This document shows, in pieces, positions 47,085 through 59,459 of a stretch of DNA of 64,000 nucleotides. The position numbers and the translations under genes were made by a program. The DNA is from Clytia hemisphaerica (lineage: Eukaryota > Cnidaria > Hydrozoa > Leptothecata > Clytiidae). Within the stretch, counting starts at the first letter, position 1, and every line of letters begins with the position of its first letter. The DNA lies in assembly GCA_902728285.1 (NCBI GenBank), contig CACVBU010001300.1, positions 20,497 to 84,496 on the forward strand, given 5' to 3'. The notes below the pieces were generated by a model that ran no database searches, had not been told where the DNA came from, and was given only the letters and a program-made list of their open reading frames with translations.

Positions 47085-48990
47085 CCTTCTTACCTGTCTT
47101 TAAAAAAATATATAAATAAAAGTAATCACGGAAAATGACGCGAAAAAAAAAGACATAAGTGTGAGAACAGAGTAATCAAACTCGTTAGAAAAAGTACCAT
47201 TAGAAGTCATAAAAAATCAACCTGAATAAATGCAATCGAAATTCCAGAGAACTTCATAATTCCCCAAACAACATTACATTAACTATGTCAAAACCCCATC
47301 ACATAAATTTTACAATTACGTCAGAGTAGACTACGCTCGCCACCGAAGAGGTTTATTTGGAAAGGGTAATTATATTTTATTGTTCGCTTCTTTTTTAAAG
47401 ATTCGCTGGGCTGGAAAAGTATGAATTTCTTTGTTTTACCTACCCCAAATATTTAGGAGGCTGAGTTTTAAACGAATCGTCAAGTTGAAACGATCGATAA
47501 ATGTATCAAGGTATGTTTTATTTACCCCCTGGTGACTTAACAAAAGAGACTTAACTTAGGGAGGTCGGGCTTTACGCGTGCGGCAGTAACAAAACATAGA
47601 TTTTCGAAAAAAAATATTCAAGCTTACATACCTCAAGGAAGGAAACCTCTTTTAACATAAGTATTTTTTCCAAAGTGTAGAGAATTTATTCAGCTTTCTT
47701 TTGCAGAAAAAATCAGCACATCATGTCTTCATTTTCCTTCAAAATTTGAAAATGAGTACTCGCGGGTGAGTTTTTTCAAACGTCTTGTTCGTGGCATGGC
47801 AAAATTTTTTATCTGGGGGTTCTAAAATCCAAAGCGCTAGCCACCCGAAACAGCTATCGACCTGGAATTTTTTGCATCGTCCCCCGCAATAGTTTAGCTT
47901 TTGAGACGTACCACGTTCGTTGGTTGGAGCAACGTATATTTTTCAGGAAGTCAAATTATGTACTTAAAATGCGTTTTTTTTCATTGAAAAAATCAAATTT
48001 TTTTATTGAACGTGTATTTTTTAGAAAGAACAATGTTTTTTCTTTCCAAATGTGAAAAAAGTAAGAATCAAACTGTTTCTGGTGGCAAGCGCTTAGGGAA
48101 AGATTATGGTTTCAGCTACATCTACGGAAAATAAAACTCGCACCAAACCTCCCGCGCGGAATTTTTCATAAAACACTTTCGCTTTTGGTGCCGTAATGAA
48201 GGTACAAAATGGCTGGCGATGCGTGCACGAAAATGCTTGAAAAATTGAACTTCAAAATGGAATATCTTTGGAACTTTAAAGAATTGGAAGGTAAATGACC
48301 CCTCATTTTTCTTCTGATGGTTATGGCTTTCCATTAAACTTGGTTTGGTATTCTGCAAGTAAGTTTGAAATTTCCTCTGACCACCCTACTTAATTCGATG
48401 TTGGAATCCAATTATTGAAAGTTTGTCTCGGCCTTTTTATAATGAGCGAGACATATGTTCTCTGATTACGCAATTTTCATATTGACATTTTCGAGGCATT
48501 TTGATGTAACTGGCCGGTCGCGGTCTCCACTTTCGTGCGGAATGGGTGAGTTTTTTTGCCTGAAGAAAAGATTATGTCATAAAAAAGTTTCGCGCAAACA
48601 AAAAAAACACCAAACAATCAATTGGGCCTGACCAAAGTGCAGATCAGCCTTTAGTTGTTTAACTCTGGCTGCAGTCTGGAGTCTGCTGGATATCACACAG
48701 TTTGGCAAGTTGATGCATAGTACGACAGCGCTGTAAAATTCTGCAACGTTGCACTGCAGTGTTTTTGGCCACGTTTCCACGGAGTGCGCTGCTATTCTAT
48801 GCAACGTTTCTAATTGAAGTCTATTATATTGAAAATTATGAATATATCTGATCATTTTTCTTAAAATAGGGTGGCCAGGTTAAGATTTTGAACTTATTTT
48901 TCAAATTCAAAACCTATGCCATTTGAAAGCCCTTATCATAAGAGAAAATTGAGGGTTAATTTACCTGGCAAAAAGTTTTAGTTCTTGAGA
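47085..48990. other. Gene-free intergenic stretch
   Basis: No element boundaries or protein-like frames were found; scattered homopolymers only. Confidence 0.4.
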
Positions 48991-48994
48991 TATA

Positions 48995-50345
48995 CCACAC
49001 CCGATTAAACGAACTTGTCGAACCAATCGAACAATTGAACTAATCGATCTCCATCGTGCATCGAACGATTAAAGTTTGATTAAAAAAATTAATCGAACTA
49101 CAAGTTTGTGCTCCTCCGCCATCGTATATTAGCTTCTTTTCAAAGCCAAATTCAGAATGTAAATCGGGAAATTACTTCTGATAACGGATTAATCACTTTT
49201 CCTGTATCCTTTTAGCGCCAGAGGCGGTTTGTTGGGGCGTAGTATTCCGCCACTCGGCCACACGCTAAATCGCAACAGAGGGGCTACGGACTTTATTCTG
49301 GATAGACAAATATCCGGGTACAATAACAACAAGCTGTTTAGTTTACTTTTATTGGAATTCGCGTAAATCCTGAGTATGGCCCGAGCTGGCCCGAGAATTC
49401 GGGCCGTGTTGGGGCCACACGCGGGCCACGCACGGGCCACACTCAGGCCAATTTTTGAAAACATGATTTAAACAGGCGTGTAATTTCAGGACTGAATTTT
49501 TTTTACATTTTCTTTGAGAAAAACTTGGTTTCTCTTAATTATATTTTAAATATATGAATGTTGTAAATTCATATAAATATTAAATGTCTTATTTGGTATG
49601 AAAACATAGTTATAAATATACTTAGGGTGGAAATATTTGCTAGTAAACTGGTCCTGGTTTTAAACTGAAGCGTGTCCACGCATTGAGTTTAAAGCCCAAA
49701 GGGCTAGAGTTCAATCTCTAAACTTTCTCAGGCAAGAAAAAGTGAAGCCTTAAAAAATGCGCCGCATCTTTGACGACAGATTGAATCTAGCAATTCCTTT
49801 GTTTATGATTGATATTTTTTTCGAAATTTAGCGGTAAATTTTAGTTTCAATCTGTCATTTGTGTAAAAACCAGGCGAGCCGCTCAAGGCTGCGCAACTTT
49901 GCGAAAGATTGACTTCTAGCCCTTCGGGCTTATACTTCATTGTGTCCACGGGAAGCTCGTAAAGTTTTTTTGAGCGATATAAACAAAACAGACAAATCTT
50001 ATTTTGTACTATTTTGTTTGACTGGACATGCTGAATCAATTTAAATATGGAATCTCCTGACATGGCCCGAACATGGCCCAAATGACTCGGGTCATGTTCG
50101 GGCCAAAAGAATTGAAAGGGTCTCTCTGCCCGAACATGGCCCGAAGAGGCCCAAGAATTCTCGGGCCATGTCGAGGGTCGTGGGAACTGTCGAAATGGCA
50201 ATCGCGTGCCAGGACAAAGTTTTTGCAAGCAAGGGAAGATATATGAGGATTTAATATCATCGATCTAATCGAACTTTTTACTTACCGAACTAATCGAACT
50301 GCTATTGCTTCAAAAATTTTGAGTGTTCGATTAGGTTGCAGAATT
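48995..50345. repeat. Composite repeat: (T)CGAACTAATCGA ends around GGGCC-rich blocks
   Basis: TCGAAC/ATTAATCGA words cluster at 48995-49105 and again at 50265-50335. Inside are two GGCCCGA(A/G)-rich blocks (49375-49450, 50058-50185) partly inverted to each other, with the hAT-like MITE 49681-49942 between them. Boundaries approximate. Confidence 0.5.
49681..49942. mobile_element. CATTGAGTTT hAT-like MITE, 8-bp TSD
   Basis: CATTGAGTTTAAAGCCCAAAG start and CCCTTCGGGCTTATACTTCATTG end with exact TSD TGTCCACG (49673-49680, 49943-49950). Reverse orientation of part of the interior relative to 36450-36739. Confidence 0.85.
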
Positions 50346-50573
50346 TTGCAGCTTTCTCATTATATGCAATTTTCCCCGAACTGATATAATAGTTCAGCTT
50401 TTCTTTTTACAGGCTGATAACCAGAGGGTGTCCAATTATTCGATTGACACCATCTTGTGATAATAGGCATTGAGTCATAAGAGATCCAGTCTACAGAAAA
50501 AAAGAACAACAGCTAGTAGTTTTATTTAGTTTGATTTTTTGTACTTACTTATTTATTTAAATACAGACTGATA

Positions 50574-50975
50574 CCTTATTGGTATTATATTTTGCGTGTT
50601 ATAAAAACATTTTTGTGTCTACTAAATTTCGCGATTGCCAGTTTCTGGAAAGTTTTGCGATCACTAAATTGGGCATTTTCAAAAAGTGGGAATAGTGAAA
50701 GAAATTGACTGATTTCGCTTGAAACACAACGTATTAGGTGTAAAAATATCAAAAATAGTAGATCAAAACTAGTGACAAAAATAGTAACTAAGTGTAACAA
50801 ATAAGTATTTTCGATTTTCGGCCTATTTTGAAAAATTTTCGCGTGTATTTAATTTGGCGATTTTGTATTTTTGAAAAATTTAAATGGTATTAAATTTCAC
50901 GAAATTTGGCCTAAAAAATCGCAAAATTAAGTACCCGCAAAAGTTTGTAACACGCAAAATATAATACTAATAAGG
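50574..50975. mobile_element. TA-flanked element with CCTTATTGGTATTATATTTT ends
   Basis: 30-bp inverted ends (CCTTATTGGTATTATATTTT / AAAATATAATACTAATAAGG, both with GCG(T)GTTA inward) and TA on both sides; 402 bp. The CCTTAT start recalls 13961-14280. Confidence 0.8.
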
Positions 50976-51235
50976 TAGATTAAAACGTAATTGCACAACA
51001 TCAGACTATGGCTCACCAAAGCACTATTATATGATACTATCTTTTTCATAACCAGGTGATCTCAACCGAACGTAATGGACACTCAAACAATAATAGTATA
51101 TAATAGTATTACATAATAGTATTATTTAGACAATTAAAAAAACACCAATTACTCCTTTAGTGGAGTATAAGGTGATCCTCTTATGCCCTTGTGGGCACGG
51201 CCACCTTTGTTCTTTCAGGTTTGACCAGGTTCCTA

Positions 51236-51372
51236 AAAAAGTCGTAGCCAACCCGTACAAAAAGCGGTAACCAACCTGTATGAAAAGCGGTAACCAACTC
51301 TTACAAAAAGTGGCAACCAACCCATACAAAAGCATTAACCAACTTGTATGAAAAGCGGTAACCAACCCGTAT
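51236..51372. repeat. 23-bp minisatellite
   Basis: About six diverged units of GTAACCAACC(C/T)GTA(C/T)(A/G)AAAAGCG. No signs of coding. Confidence 0.75.
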
Positions 51373-51529
51373 GGCTATGAACAACAATCACCAGCGTGAA
51401 CACAGTTGCTATACCGGAAAGCACTGAATATCGCAACTGTATAAATAATTAAATTATAGAAAATTCTAAATTCTGAATTCACCAATAATATGCCAAAACC
51501 TTGTTTATCACCAAAACACTCTCATTAGT

Positions 51530-52960
51530 GGAAAGCTGGTACCATCAACATACGAACCAGGTCTGATGACTGGTGTCTTCAGGAAACAGTTTGTCAGATA
51601 TAAAGAGGCGGTCTTATTGTTTATTCACTGCAAGAAGTCAGGAGGCTAGAACAGGATAATGAATTATTGACATTGAAAATTCAAAATTTTGGCGTGGTTG
51701 TAAACGCCAACGCAGAGAAGGGGTCGCTCTTCTCATTAAAATGGATCCAAACATTGTCACCAATGAGATCCTACAATGACTACAGCATTCATTAAAGTGT
51801 ATTGATGAACAGGGGTGAAAGTTATTGTAGTTTACGCTCCAACTGAACAATCAACTGAATCATCGAAAGATTCATTCTACCATGACCTTAGTAAATGTTT
51901 AACCACCGATAAAAATGAGGAGTTAATTCTTCTTGATGACTTCAATACCATTACCGATGCCGTTGAAAATCATGGGTTTGCTCAACTTCAATTCTATATG
52001 ATATTGAAAGCAATGATAATGGTATTTGTATAATTGACTTTGCTCTTGAAAAAAAACTCTGTCATGAACACTTGGTTTAAACACCCTTCATCGATTCACT
52101 TGATACTCTGATGATGCGTATGGAACCAAAATGAGATTTATTGATGAATGATGAACTGATACAGCAGAACTTTGATGAAAATCTAGATAAAAGCTTTTCT
52201 CAATTTAATAACAAAATTACTTCAAACAATGAAATGGATGCATAACTTATTCCCCATCTTAAGGAAGCCTCAGATAGTCACATTCCAGAACTTAATCGGA
52301 ATCATAACAGCCCTCCATGGCATAATGATCATGAACTGAGAGATCGACTTGAAAAATGTGGCAAAGCCCATCAAAGCGGTGAATAACGATGAACATCATA
52401 AAGGCTTTGTCTTGAAGAATCTTAAACCAAACCACCATAAAACTCTGAAGAATGAAGTCTTGAAAGAAGAAGCCACACAAATTAACTACTATGTTATTAA
52501 TAGTCTAGTTGCTAAGCTATTTACAAAAGCTAAAGCTCAATTAACAACACTAAAATCACCTCAGTCATCTTGTCTACCTGAAAAATGTATTAAACTTTTT
52601 ACAAATCGTTTCAATCCACCCATTCCAAAAGAGGATGAGCTCCTGCCAGAATTATCAACCAATATCCCTGAATTTGTCAACAACCTCAAAGAATTATCCC
52701 GGCAATGTCCAATTAATAACGATATTCAAGACCGCGAGAAAGTCGTTAATAGTCTTCTTAACTTCCTAACATAGGATCCATTGTATTTTAAAAGCATTTT
52801 CAATATAATTCTATCGAGACTCCAAGCGTGGTATTATCATCAACTCTCTGATAATTTGCATGGGTTTCACCAAAACCGTGGTACATAAAGATGATACATT
52901 TGCATTGATGGCATCATTCATATCTTGCCTAAATTATTTTTTTCACATTTTTAAAAAATC
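51530..52960 (+). pseudogene. Decayed LINE (non-LTR retrotransposon): endonuclease and partial RT
   Basis: Multiple frameshifted fragments in order. About 51690-51790 reads like an APE-endonuclease segment (RREGVALLIKMD). 51815-52033 contains VKVIVVYAPTEQ and LILLDDFN, the endonuclease strand and catalytic GDFN motif with its first Gly changed to Asp. 52349-52774 is a charged linker region, and about 52820-52890 resembles an RT segment (SRLQAWYYHQLSDNLHGFHQ in one frame). Stops between the pieces show it is dead. Class (CR1/L2-like or other APE-type) cannot be fixed by eye. No poly(A) or TSD was identified. Confidence 0.7.
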
Positions 52961-53044
52961 ACCTCAACAGAGAGTCGAGTAGTATTATATTCTAAAAACA
53001 GTTATTCAAAATTGTTAGTATTATTTTTGAAAAGAATGTATTGC

Positions 53045-53650
53045 GAAAAAGATAGTGTAGTATGCACTTTTTTGCGCGATATCAGACAGTGTCAATCGTA
53101 CAAATACCAACAAAAATCGCGATTGAAGCAATCAAATGTAATCGAACAAGATTCAATAATTGTGATTCGATTGTTCAACACAGTTGAATCTCAATCAAAC
53201 AGCCGATTCCTGTAATATTATTAATTAATTAGGTAATATTTGATTGTGCTTGATTGCGTTCAAGTATTGTTCGATTGGTTTGATTGAATGTTAATTACGT
53301 TTGATTGAGATTCAATTATGTACGATTAGTTTGATTACAATAATGTTCGATAAGATTGATGGCAATTAGTTGGCCCACTCCTGCCTTTAGAGCTTTAGCG
53401 TTGGCGCCCGCCAATACGCCATGGGAAAATCAAATAAGTGCAAGCGCATTACCACATAGAATAAGAGAGCGATCATAATTAGCGAATGCAATTGAATCAA
53501 TCGAACATAATCGAGCATATTTGAATACAATCAAATGTAATTGACACAATCGAACGGCAAATCCTGGGTAATAATCGATTACGATGTGATAGCTTTCGGT
53601 AGTCGAATCGCAATTATTTGGTTTCGTTTGATTGTGTTCAATTGATTTGA
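53045..53650. repeat. Inverted repeat region rich in AATCGAAC / GATTG words
   Basis: CAATCAAATGTAATCGAACA-type words recur on both strands from 53105 to 53650, with a less repetitive centre (53370-53470). Probably a decayed element; termini not resolved. Confidence 0.4.
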
Positions 53651-54120
53651 TGTTTCATTGACAACAACTGGACAACAGGAAGGATGGACTATGGATGGGA
53701 ATCACTTATATGGGTAAAGGCCACATTTTTGGTACACTGTCCCTTCCGTTACGTTTTTAAACGTTTATTCCGGTCATAACTAAGAAATCAAGGCAAAGTA
53801 CTCAAAATTTTTAACTTTTTTGTGTTCTATGATAAGATGCCCTGTTGTGCGCAGATTTGTAATACTTGCGCAGATTTGTAATACCTGCGCAGATTTGTAA
53901 TACTTTCTGCGCAGATTTGTAATACCTGCGCAGATTTGGAATAAATTTTGCGCAAATTTGTAATACTTGAGCTGCGCAGAAATGTAAAACTTCTCTGCGC
54001 AGATTTGTAATTTGGAATTTAGATTTTTACTTCGAGGGCATATGTTTCCCACGAAGAAAAGTTTCGAAAAAAGACTTAGAAAATAATCAGAAACTCACAC
54101 AAAGGCTGTATATCTTTAGT

Positions 54121-54690
54121 ATGAACATTAACTTTATAAGAAACGAATCAATATATTTTAATCTAATGAAAATTGGCTTTTGGCAGTTGGTTCATTCAAT
54201 AGAAACATGGATTGGGAATAATTTTAAGCATTTTCATTTTTCTTATAAGCATCAACTTTATAAGAAGCGAATCAATATTTTTCAATCTAATGGAAATTGG
54301 CTTTCGGCAGTTGGTTCTTTCAATACAAACATGGGATTTTGAGTAATTTCAATATTTTCATTTTTCTTATAAGCATCAACTTTATAAGAAACGAATCAAT
54401 ATATTTTAATCTAATGAAAATTGGCTTTTGGCAGTTGGTTCTTTCAATACAAACATGGGATTTTGAACAATTTCGATATTTTCATTTTTCTTATAAGCAT
54501 CAACTTTATAAAAAACAAATCAATATATTTCAATCTAATGAAAATTGGCTTTCGGCAGTTGGTTCTTTCAATACAAACATGGGATTTTGAATACAATTTC
54601 AATATTTTCATTTTTCCTATAAGCATCAACTTTATAAGAAACGAATCAATATATTTTAATCTAATGGAAATTGTTCCAATAATTTTCTTT
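54121..54690. repeat. About 124-bp tandem array, five units
   Basis: The word ACTTTATAAGAA(A/G)CGAATCAAT recurs at about 54130, 54255, 54379, 54502 and 54629. Each unit contains TTGGCAGTTGGTTC-like sequence and TTTTTCTTATAAGCATCAA. Confidence 0.85.
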
Positions 54691-55109
54691 TTCATCTTTA
54701 TGTATTTTTTCTATCTAACAACAACAAAAAACATACCGAAGCTTCAACCATCAAACTCTTTTTGAAAGAAAGTTTACTCAAAATAATTTTACTTGAGATA
54801 TCATGCTGGAATGTAATGCAGGTGCTATGAAAGGTGCTATGAAATCCAGTCAGAGGGGACAGGTTTCCTAGCTGGGTAGAAGGTGGTTTTAGAGCAAATC
54901 AATATTTTCTTATCATATCATCTTATAAATTTTTCATCAATTTTGGTACTACCTCTTGAAATGATAAAATGTTGACAAAAATATTTTTATATCATTAATT
55001 GTTTTTTCATAACAAAGTGCATCCCGTACACCCTGTGCCCAAGTTCAGGAGTTGCCATAAAGCCATTATGGTAATAACCGGGAGGGCACATTTCTATACT
55101 TTGTAACAA

Positions 55110-55690
55110 AATGCTTATAAAAATAAACATGTTCATGTTATTCTTCGTACCTTGTTTACTTCGAAATAAACAGTTACCGACAAGAAATAATTTTTATTTT
55201 ACGAGTTATTGATTAGTTTCTTATAAAAGCAGTTCTTATAAAAAATGAATATGTTCATGTTATTCTTCGTACCTTGTTTACTTCGAAATAAACAATTACC
55301 GACAAGAAATAATTTTTATTTTACGAGTTGTGGATTAGTTTCTTATAAAAGCAGTTCTTATAAAAAATGAATATGTTCATGTTATTCTACGCACCTTGTT
55401 TACTTTGAAATAAACAGTTACCGACAAGAAATTATTTTTATTTTACGAGTTATTGGTTAGTTTCTTATAAAAGCAGTGCTTATAAAAAATATGTTAATGT
55501 TATTCTTCGTACCTTGCTCACTTCGAAATAAACAATTACCGCCAAGAAATTATTTTTATTTTACGATTTATTGATTAGTTTCTTATAAAAGCAGTTCTTA
55601 TAAAAAATTATGTCCGCGCTATTCTCATAAACAATTTTTATATTACCAGATAAATTTCTTATAAAAGCTCTGCTTACAAAAGAAATATTA
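55110..55690. repeat. About 120-bp tandem array, four to five units
   Basis: GTTCATGTTATTCTTCGTACC recurs at about 55131, 55253, 55375 and 55493, with each unit ending TTCTTATAAAAGCAG(T)TCTTATAA. The last unit is degenerate. Confidence 0.85.
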
Positions 55691-57319
55691 ATTGATTATT
55701 TATTCGATGTGCTCAATAATCACAACTTTATTTGGGTATTATTTTCTAAGTCTTTTTAATGCATTTTGTTCGCAGAATAGAATTTGGTTACCAATGAAAA
55801 TATCAATTCCAAATTACAAATCTGCGCAGAGAAGTATTACATTTCTGCGCAGAGAAGTATTACATTTCTGCGCAGCTCAAGTATTACAAATTTGCGCAAA
55901 GTTTATTACAAATCTGCGCAGGTATTACAAACCTGCGCAGAAAGTATTACAAATCTGCGCAGAAAGTATTACAAATCTGCGCAGGTATTACAAATCTGCG
56001 CAAGTATTACAAATCTGCGCACAACATGCCCCTTTAAAAATATAATGTGACTATCTATAAATGATTTCTGCACCTTTGAGGTCCCTTTGAAGTCCAAATA
56101 TCTCAATTTATCTTTAAAAAATAATAAAGAAATGAACTTGATCTTAATTTTATTTCTCTAGGGCATAAAACCTACTCAAAAAGTTAACTTCATTCACATT
56201 ATCCCCAAAAGAGGACACTTAATTTTAGTCAAAATTACCTAGTCAAGTTTACTTTTTGGGCCTCTTCTTGTCAGTTTATCATTGGGATGTTACTAGATTC
56301 CATTTCCATGCTCTCATCTAATTTCTAAGCTCAGTTTTTTCAAAAATTGTGCCTGACATGGGAGATGGTCACCAAATTTGTCCCTTCCGTTACGCATGTA
56401 TGATTTGGAATATTTAATCAACTGATTCGCAAGAATCATTTTCCTTTGGTGTAGTTATACCCATAGGACTACTTATTTTCACAAAAGCATTTCTGAATTA
56501 GAATTTGTCTCATGGAGATACTGTGAAGTGAATCTTGTTGTCCCTTCCGTAACGAATGTCCCTTCTGTTACGGCATTTTTTTATAAATGCTAATATAATA
56601 AAAATTCTGAGACTTTTGTTTTTTCTGTTCAAAACTAAGGTATTTGAAGACATTGCAATGTGTTTCAAGCTGAAAAGGTTTGAAACACTTCAATGACATT
56701 TGATGAAAAATAAGCAGAAAAGTGTCCCTTCCGTTACGCTTTTATCATTTAGTTGGTATTTTATGATAGTATTTATCATAGTAATCATAGTTTTGGTAGA
56801 TTTGTTAGACCCTTTGATTAGCTTCCTTCTATTATACCCCAAAAAGATGTTCCATTGTTAAAAATAAGTTAAATATTAAAAAAAAAGACATATTACAAAG
56901 TAATCTACACATCAACTGATAAATTGTCCCTTCCGTTACATAAAATACACTCTACCGTCAACTTGAAAAATATTTATTCAAATTTTATCAGTGGGATTGA
57001 TTCAACAACTCTGAAGAAGCATTTTTCAATAAATGTCTTTCTTGAAATTGCAATATATAGGGAGAAACACCTAGTCTCCATTGGTTTATTGATAAGGGTT
57101 AAAAACTTGACCGGGTGGCAATCAGAGCTACAAACCTTTTATAAAACAATGTTATTGAGGGGCACGCAATTGATTATCATGGTAGAACCATTACTTAATA
57201 CAAATAAATAAGTTTAGAAGCTTTTTGAGGATAAATATTTTTCAGTGTAACGGAAGGGACAGGTGTACCAAAAATGTGGCCTTTACCCATATAGACCTTT
57301 TCTCAATCATGCTGTCATA

Positions 57320-57745
57320 GTGTGCAGAGGGGTCTGAACCCCCCCCATTAATATTTCATCCCCCCCTATAAAGGTATCCCCCCTATTTTCTAATTTTTTT
57401 AATCCCGCACCATTTACAGGGGTCCAAGCCCCCAGCATATAATTTGTATACCAGTATTGGGGAAGAATTTTGATGAATGAATATATTTTTCAGTGTGAAT
57501 TTGTACCAATAGTCAATGAACTTGAAAACACTAGCAAATAAACAGTAAACTAATAATAGTAAAACTAGGAAAAATAAGAAATAAGACTTTCGTTTCATCA
57601 ATATAATAGTTACAATCCCCCCCCCCCCCATTTTTATTTGACCCCCCCCCCCCTATAAGCTCAAACCCCCCATTTTAACTGGAAAATTGCCCATCCCCCC
57701 TATAAAGCCTTCCTTGAAAACTCGGAACCCCCCCCCCCCTTAAAA
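57320..57745. repeat. Poly-C-rich block (CCCCCCTATAA words)
   Basis: CCCCCC tracts alternate with (C)TATAA(A)G and AACCCCCC at 57340-57420 and again at 57617-57740, flanking an AT-rich centre. Likely a decayed inverted element; length uncertain because of homopolymers. Confidence 0.5.
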
Positions 57746-58404
57746 AAAGTCTTTGATAGTTAACAACCTCAATTCACTGTAAAAAGGCCTACTAAAAAAT
57801 CGAAAAAGTTGTTTTGATTTTGATATCTTCATGGAAAACATGTTTATTAGTTTTTTTTAGGAATGACTACATCTGTGACATGATAGGGAGAGTACAATTT
57901 ACTGATTGATTGGTAATTTGGTATGTATTAGTTTGATTTTTTCTTTCGAAGACCAGCATACAGCTTACATGACAAGTTTAGAGGAGTCATGTAGGGTATT
58001 TTCAAGCACTTTTATAACACCACTATTAAAAATTCAATTTCAATGATGTTTCATGTTTACTATAATAAGAAGAACTTTCAGATTCAATTTTGTTCCTGTC
58101 AAGTTGTTAAAATTATTAATTATTTTACAGAGATGATCTTTAATGAGTCACAAGCTGAATAACTATCTCCACAATAATGACAGGTCTCGGACCTGTCCCC
58201 CTTGGGAGGGGGCTAATTTTGAAATCTGCCTAAAAGTTAGTGGGAGCTGTCTCATCCTTTAAATTTAAAGGGGAGGGGCTAAAGATTAGGGGAAAATGGG
58301 TGGCATCAAAGTATTGGGCTGATGATGGCAGATCAGAACATTTTATTTTCTAACTAATTTCCCAAATCCTTAATCAAAATTCTGTTTAATTTTTTTACTG
58401 TTGT

Positions 58405-59452
58405 TTTTTTGGACCTTCCCCAGTGGGGTGGAGGTCCTATAAATTCACCTCTGTCCGTTCGTCCGTCCGTTCGTTACCAACTTTTCTCAAGATTGGCTCA
58501 TTAGTTTTTTCTGATTTTTTGCACAAAGATGCATAACTATAAACCCTCGAATGTGACGGAGCCCGATTTTCGGGAAAAAAATTTTCTGGAAAAATTTGGG
58601 CCAAAAAACGGCTAAAAAAAAAGGTTTTTTGGACTTGGTAAAAAATTGGCTCATTAATTTTTTCTGATTTTTTTGCATGAAAGTAGGGTACCATCATAGG
58701 TAAAAGATGGCTTTAGCAGATTTTTGCAAAAAAAATTTTGTTGACTCAAAAAACGCATGTTTATCTATAAGAATTACTATTACTAAGCAATGTTCTTATT
58801 CAAATTACTCAATTTTTTTATGAGATAGATGTTTTTTTTGCTCACGAGAGCTTACTTTTAAAGAATATGTGTGTTTAGACATGAAATTTTGGTTGCTTGG
58901 CGTGTTTTTATAGAAAAACTGGCCAAATTCGATATTTTTTTATAAGCACATTATCAATTACTTAGGTATTAGCTCTTTTCGAGATTGGCTCTTTCATTCT
59001 TTATGATTTTTTGCACAAAGATGCATAACTATAACCCTCAAATGTGACCGAGCTCGATTTTTGGAAGAAAAAAAACTGATTTTTTGCATGAAAGTAGGTA
59101 AAAGATGGCTCAAGCAGATTTTTGTAAAAAAAGAATTTTTCAGCTCAAAAAATGCATCTTTATCTATAAGAATCACTATTAATAAGCATACATCAATGTT
59201 CTTAGCCAAATTACTCAATTTTTTGATGAGATATGTTTTTTTTGCTCACGAAGTCTTGAATATAAAAGAATATTTTAAGAGCATGAAATTTTGGTTTCCA
59301 AATATTTTTTATAAGAAATAAACGACTAATTTTAATAGATCATCACTATTTGTGTTTTGAATGATTGTTTAATGGTCACGCTCACGTAGATATCAATTAT
59401 ATATGTGTTAAATGCATAACCAGGTAGGTCCATAAAAGTATCACTTGTTTAT
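58405..59452. repeat. 1-kb dispersed repeat, copy 2
   Basis: Direct-orientation copy of 47-1099, with the same GGACC start, a shorter TCCG/TTCG microsatellite, the same internal duplication (58487 and 58977) and the same AGGTAGGTCC end, differing by scattered substitutions and indels. Confidence 0.7.
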
Positions 59453-59459
59453 TGCTAAC

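Larger units (their letters stand above)
53843..56026. mobile_element. Foldback-like element with iterated TGCGCAGATTTGTAATA ends, 5-bp TSD
   Basis: TSD TGCCC at 53838-53842 and 56027-56031. The left arm (53843-54013) has eight TGCGCA units and the right arm (about 55815-56026) ten in mirror order, each unit about 17-24 bp. The interior holds two tandem arrays (54121-54690; 55110-55690). Non-coding; small frames over it are products of the repeats. Confidence 0.8.
53712..57288. mobile_element. GGGTAAAGGCCACATTTTTGG element with TGTCCCTTCCGTTAC iterons, interrupted
   Basis: About 45-bp inverted ends (GGGTAAAGGCCACATTTTTG; CAAAAATGTGGCCTTTACCC), each running into a TGTCCCTTCCGTTAC motif. Internal copies of that motif lie at about 56383, 56539, 56558, 56724 and 56927. 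Flanking TATAT/ATATA is either TSD or part of the TIR. A separate element (53843-56026) is inserted near its left end. No transposase recognised. Confidence 0.75.

Noticed and set aside
49803..50260. Overlapping ORFs of 141 and 74 codons on the - strand
   Set aside because: They span the boundary of a delimited hAT-like MITE and a GGGCC repeat block; no protein-like conservation expected.
54121..54765. Overlapping ORFs of 73-114 codons with repeated peptide FLISINFIRNESIYFNLM
   Set aside because: They are translations of the 124-bp non-coding tandem array and shift frame between units.
53850..56021. Possible CRISPR-like regular array
   Set aside because: Units are contiguous with short variable spacers of 2-8 bp, arranged as inverted transposon ends in an animal genome; no cas genes.
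53780..56050. ORFs of about 90-117 codons rich in NLRRKYYKSAQ-type repeats
   Set aside because: Produced by the TGCGCAGATTTGTAATA array read in different frames, not a solenoid protein.
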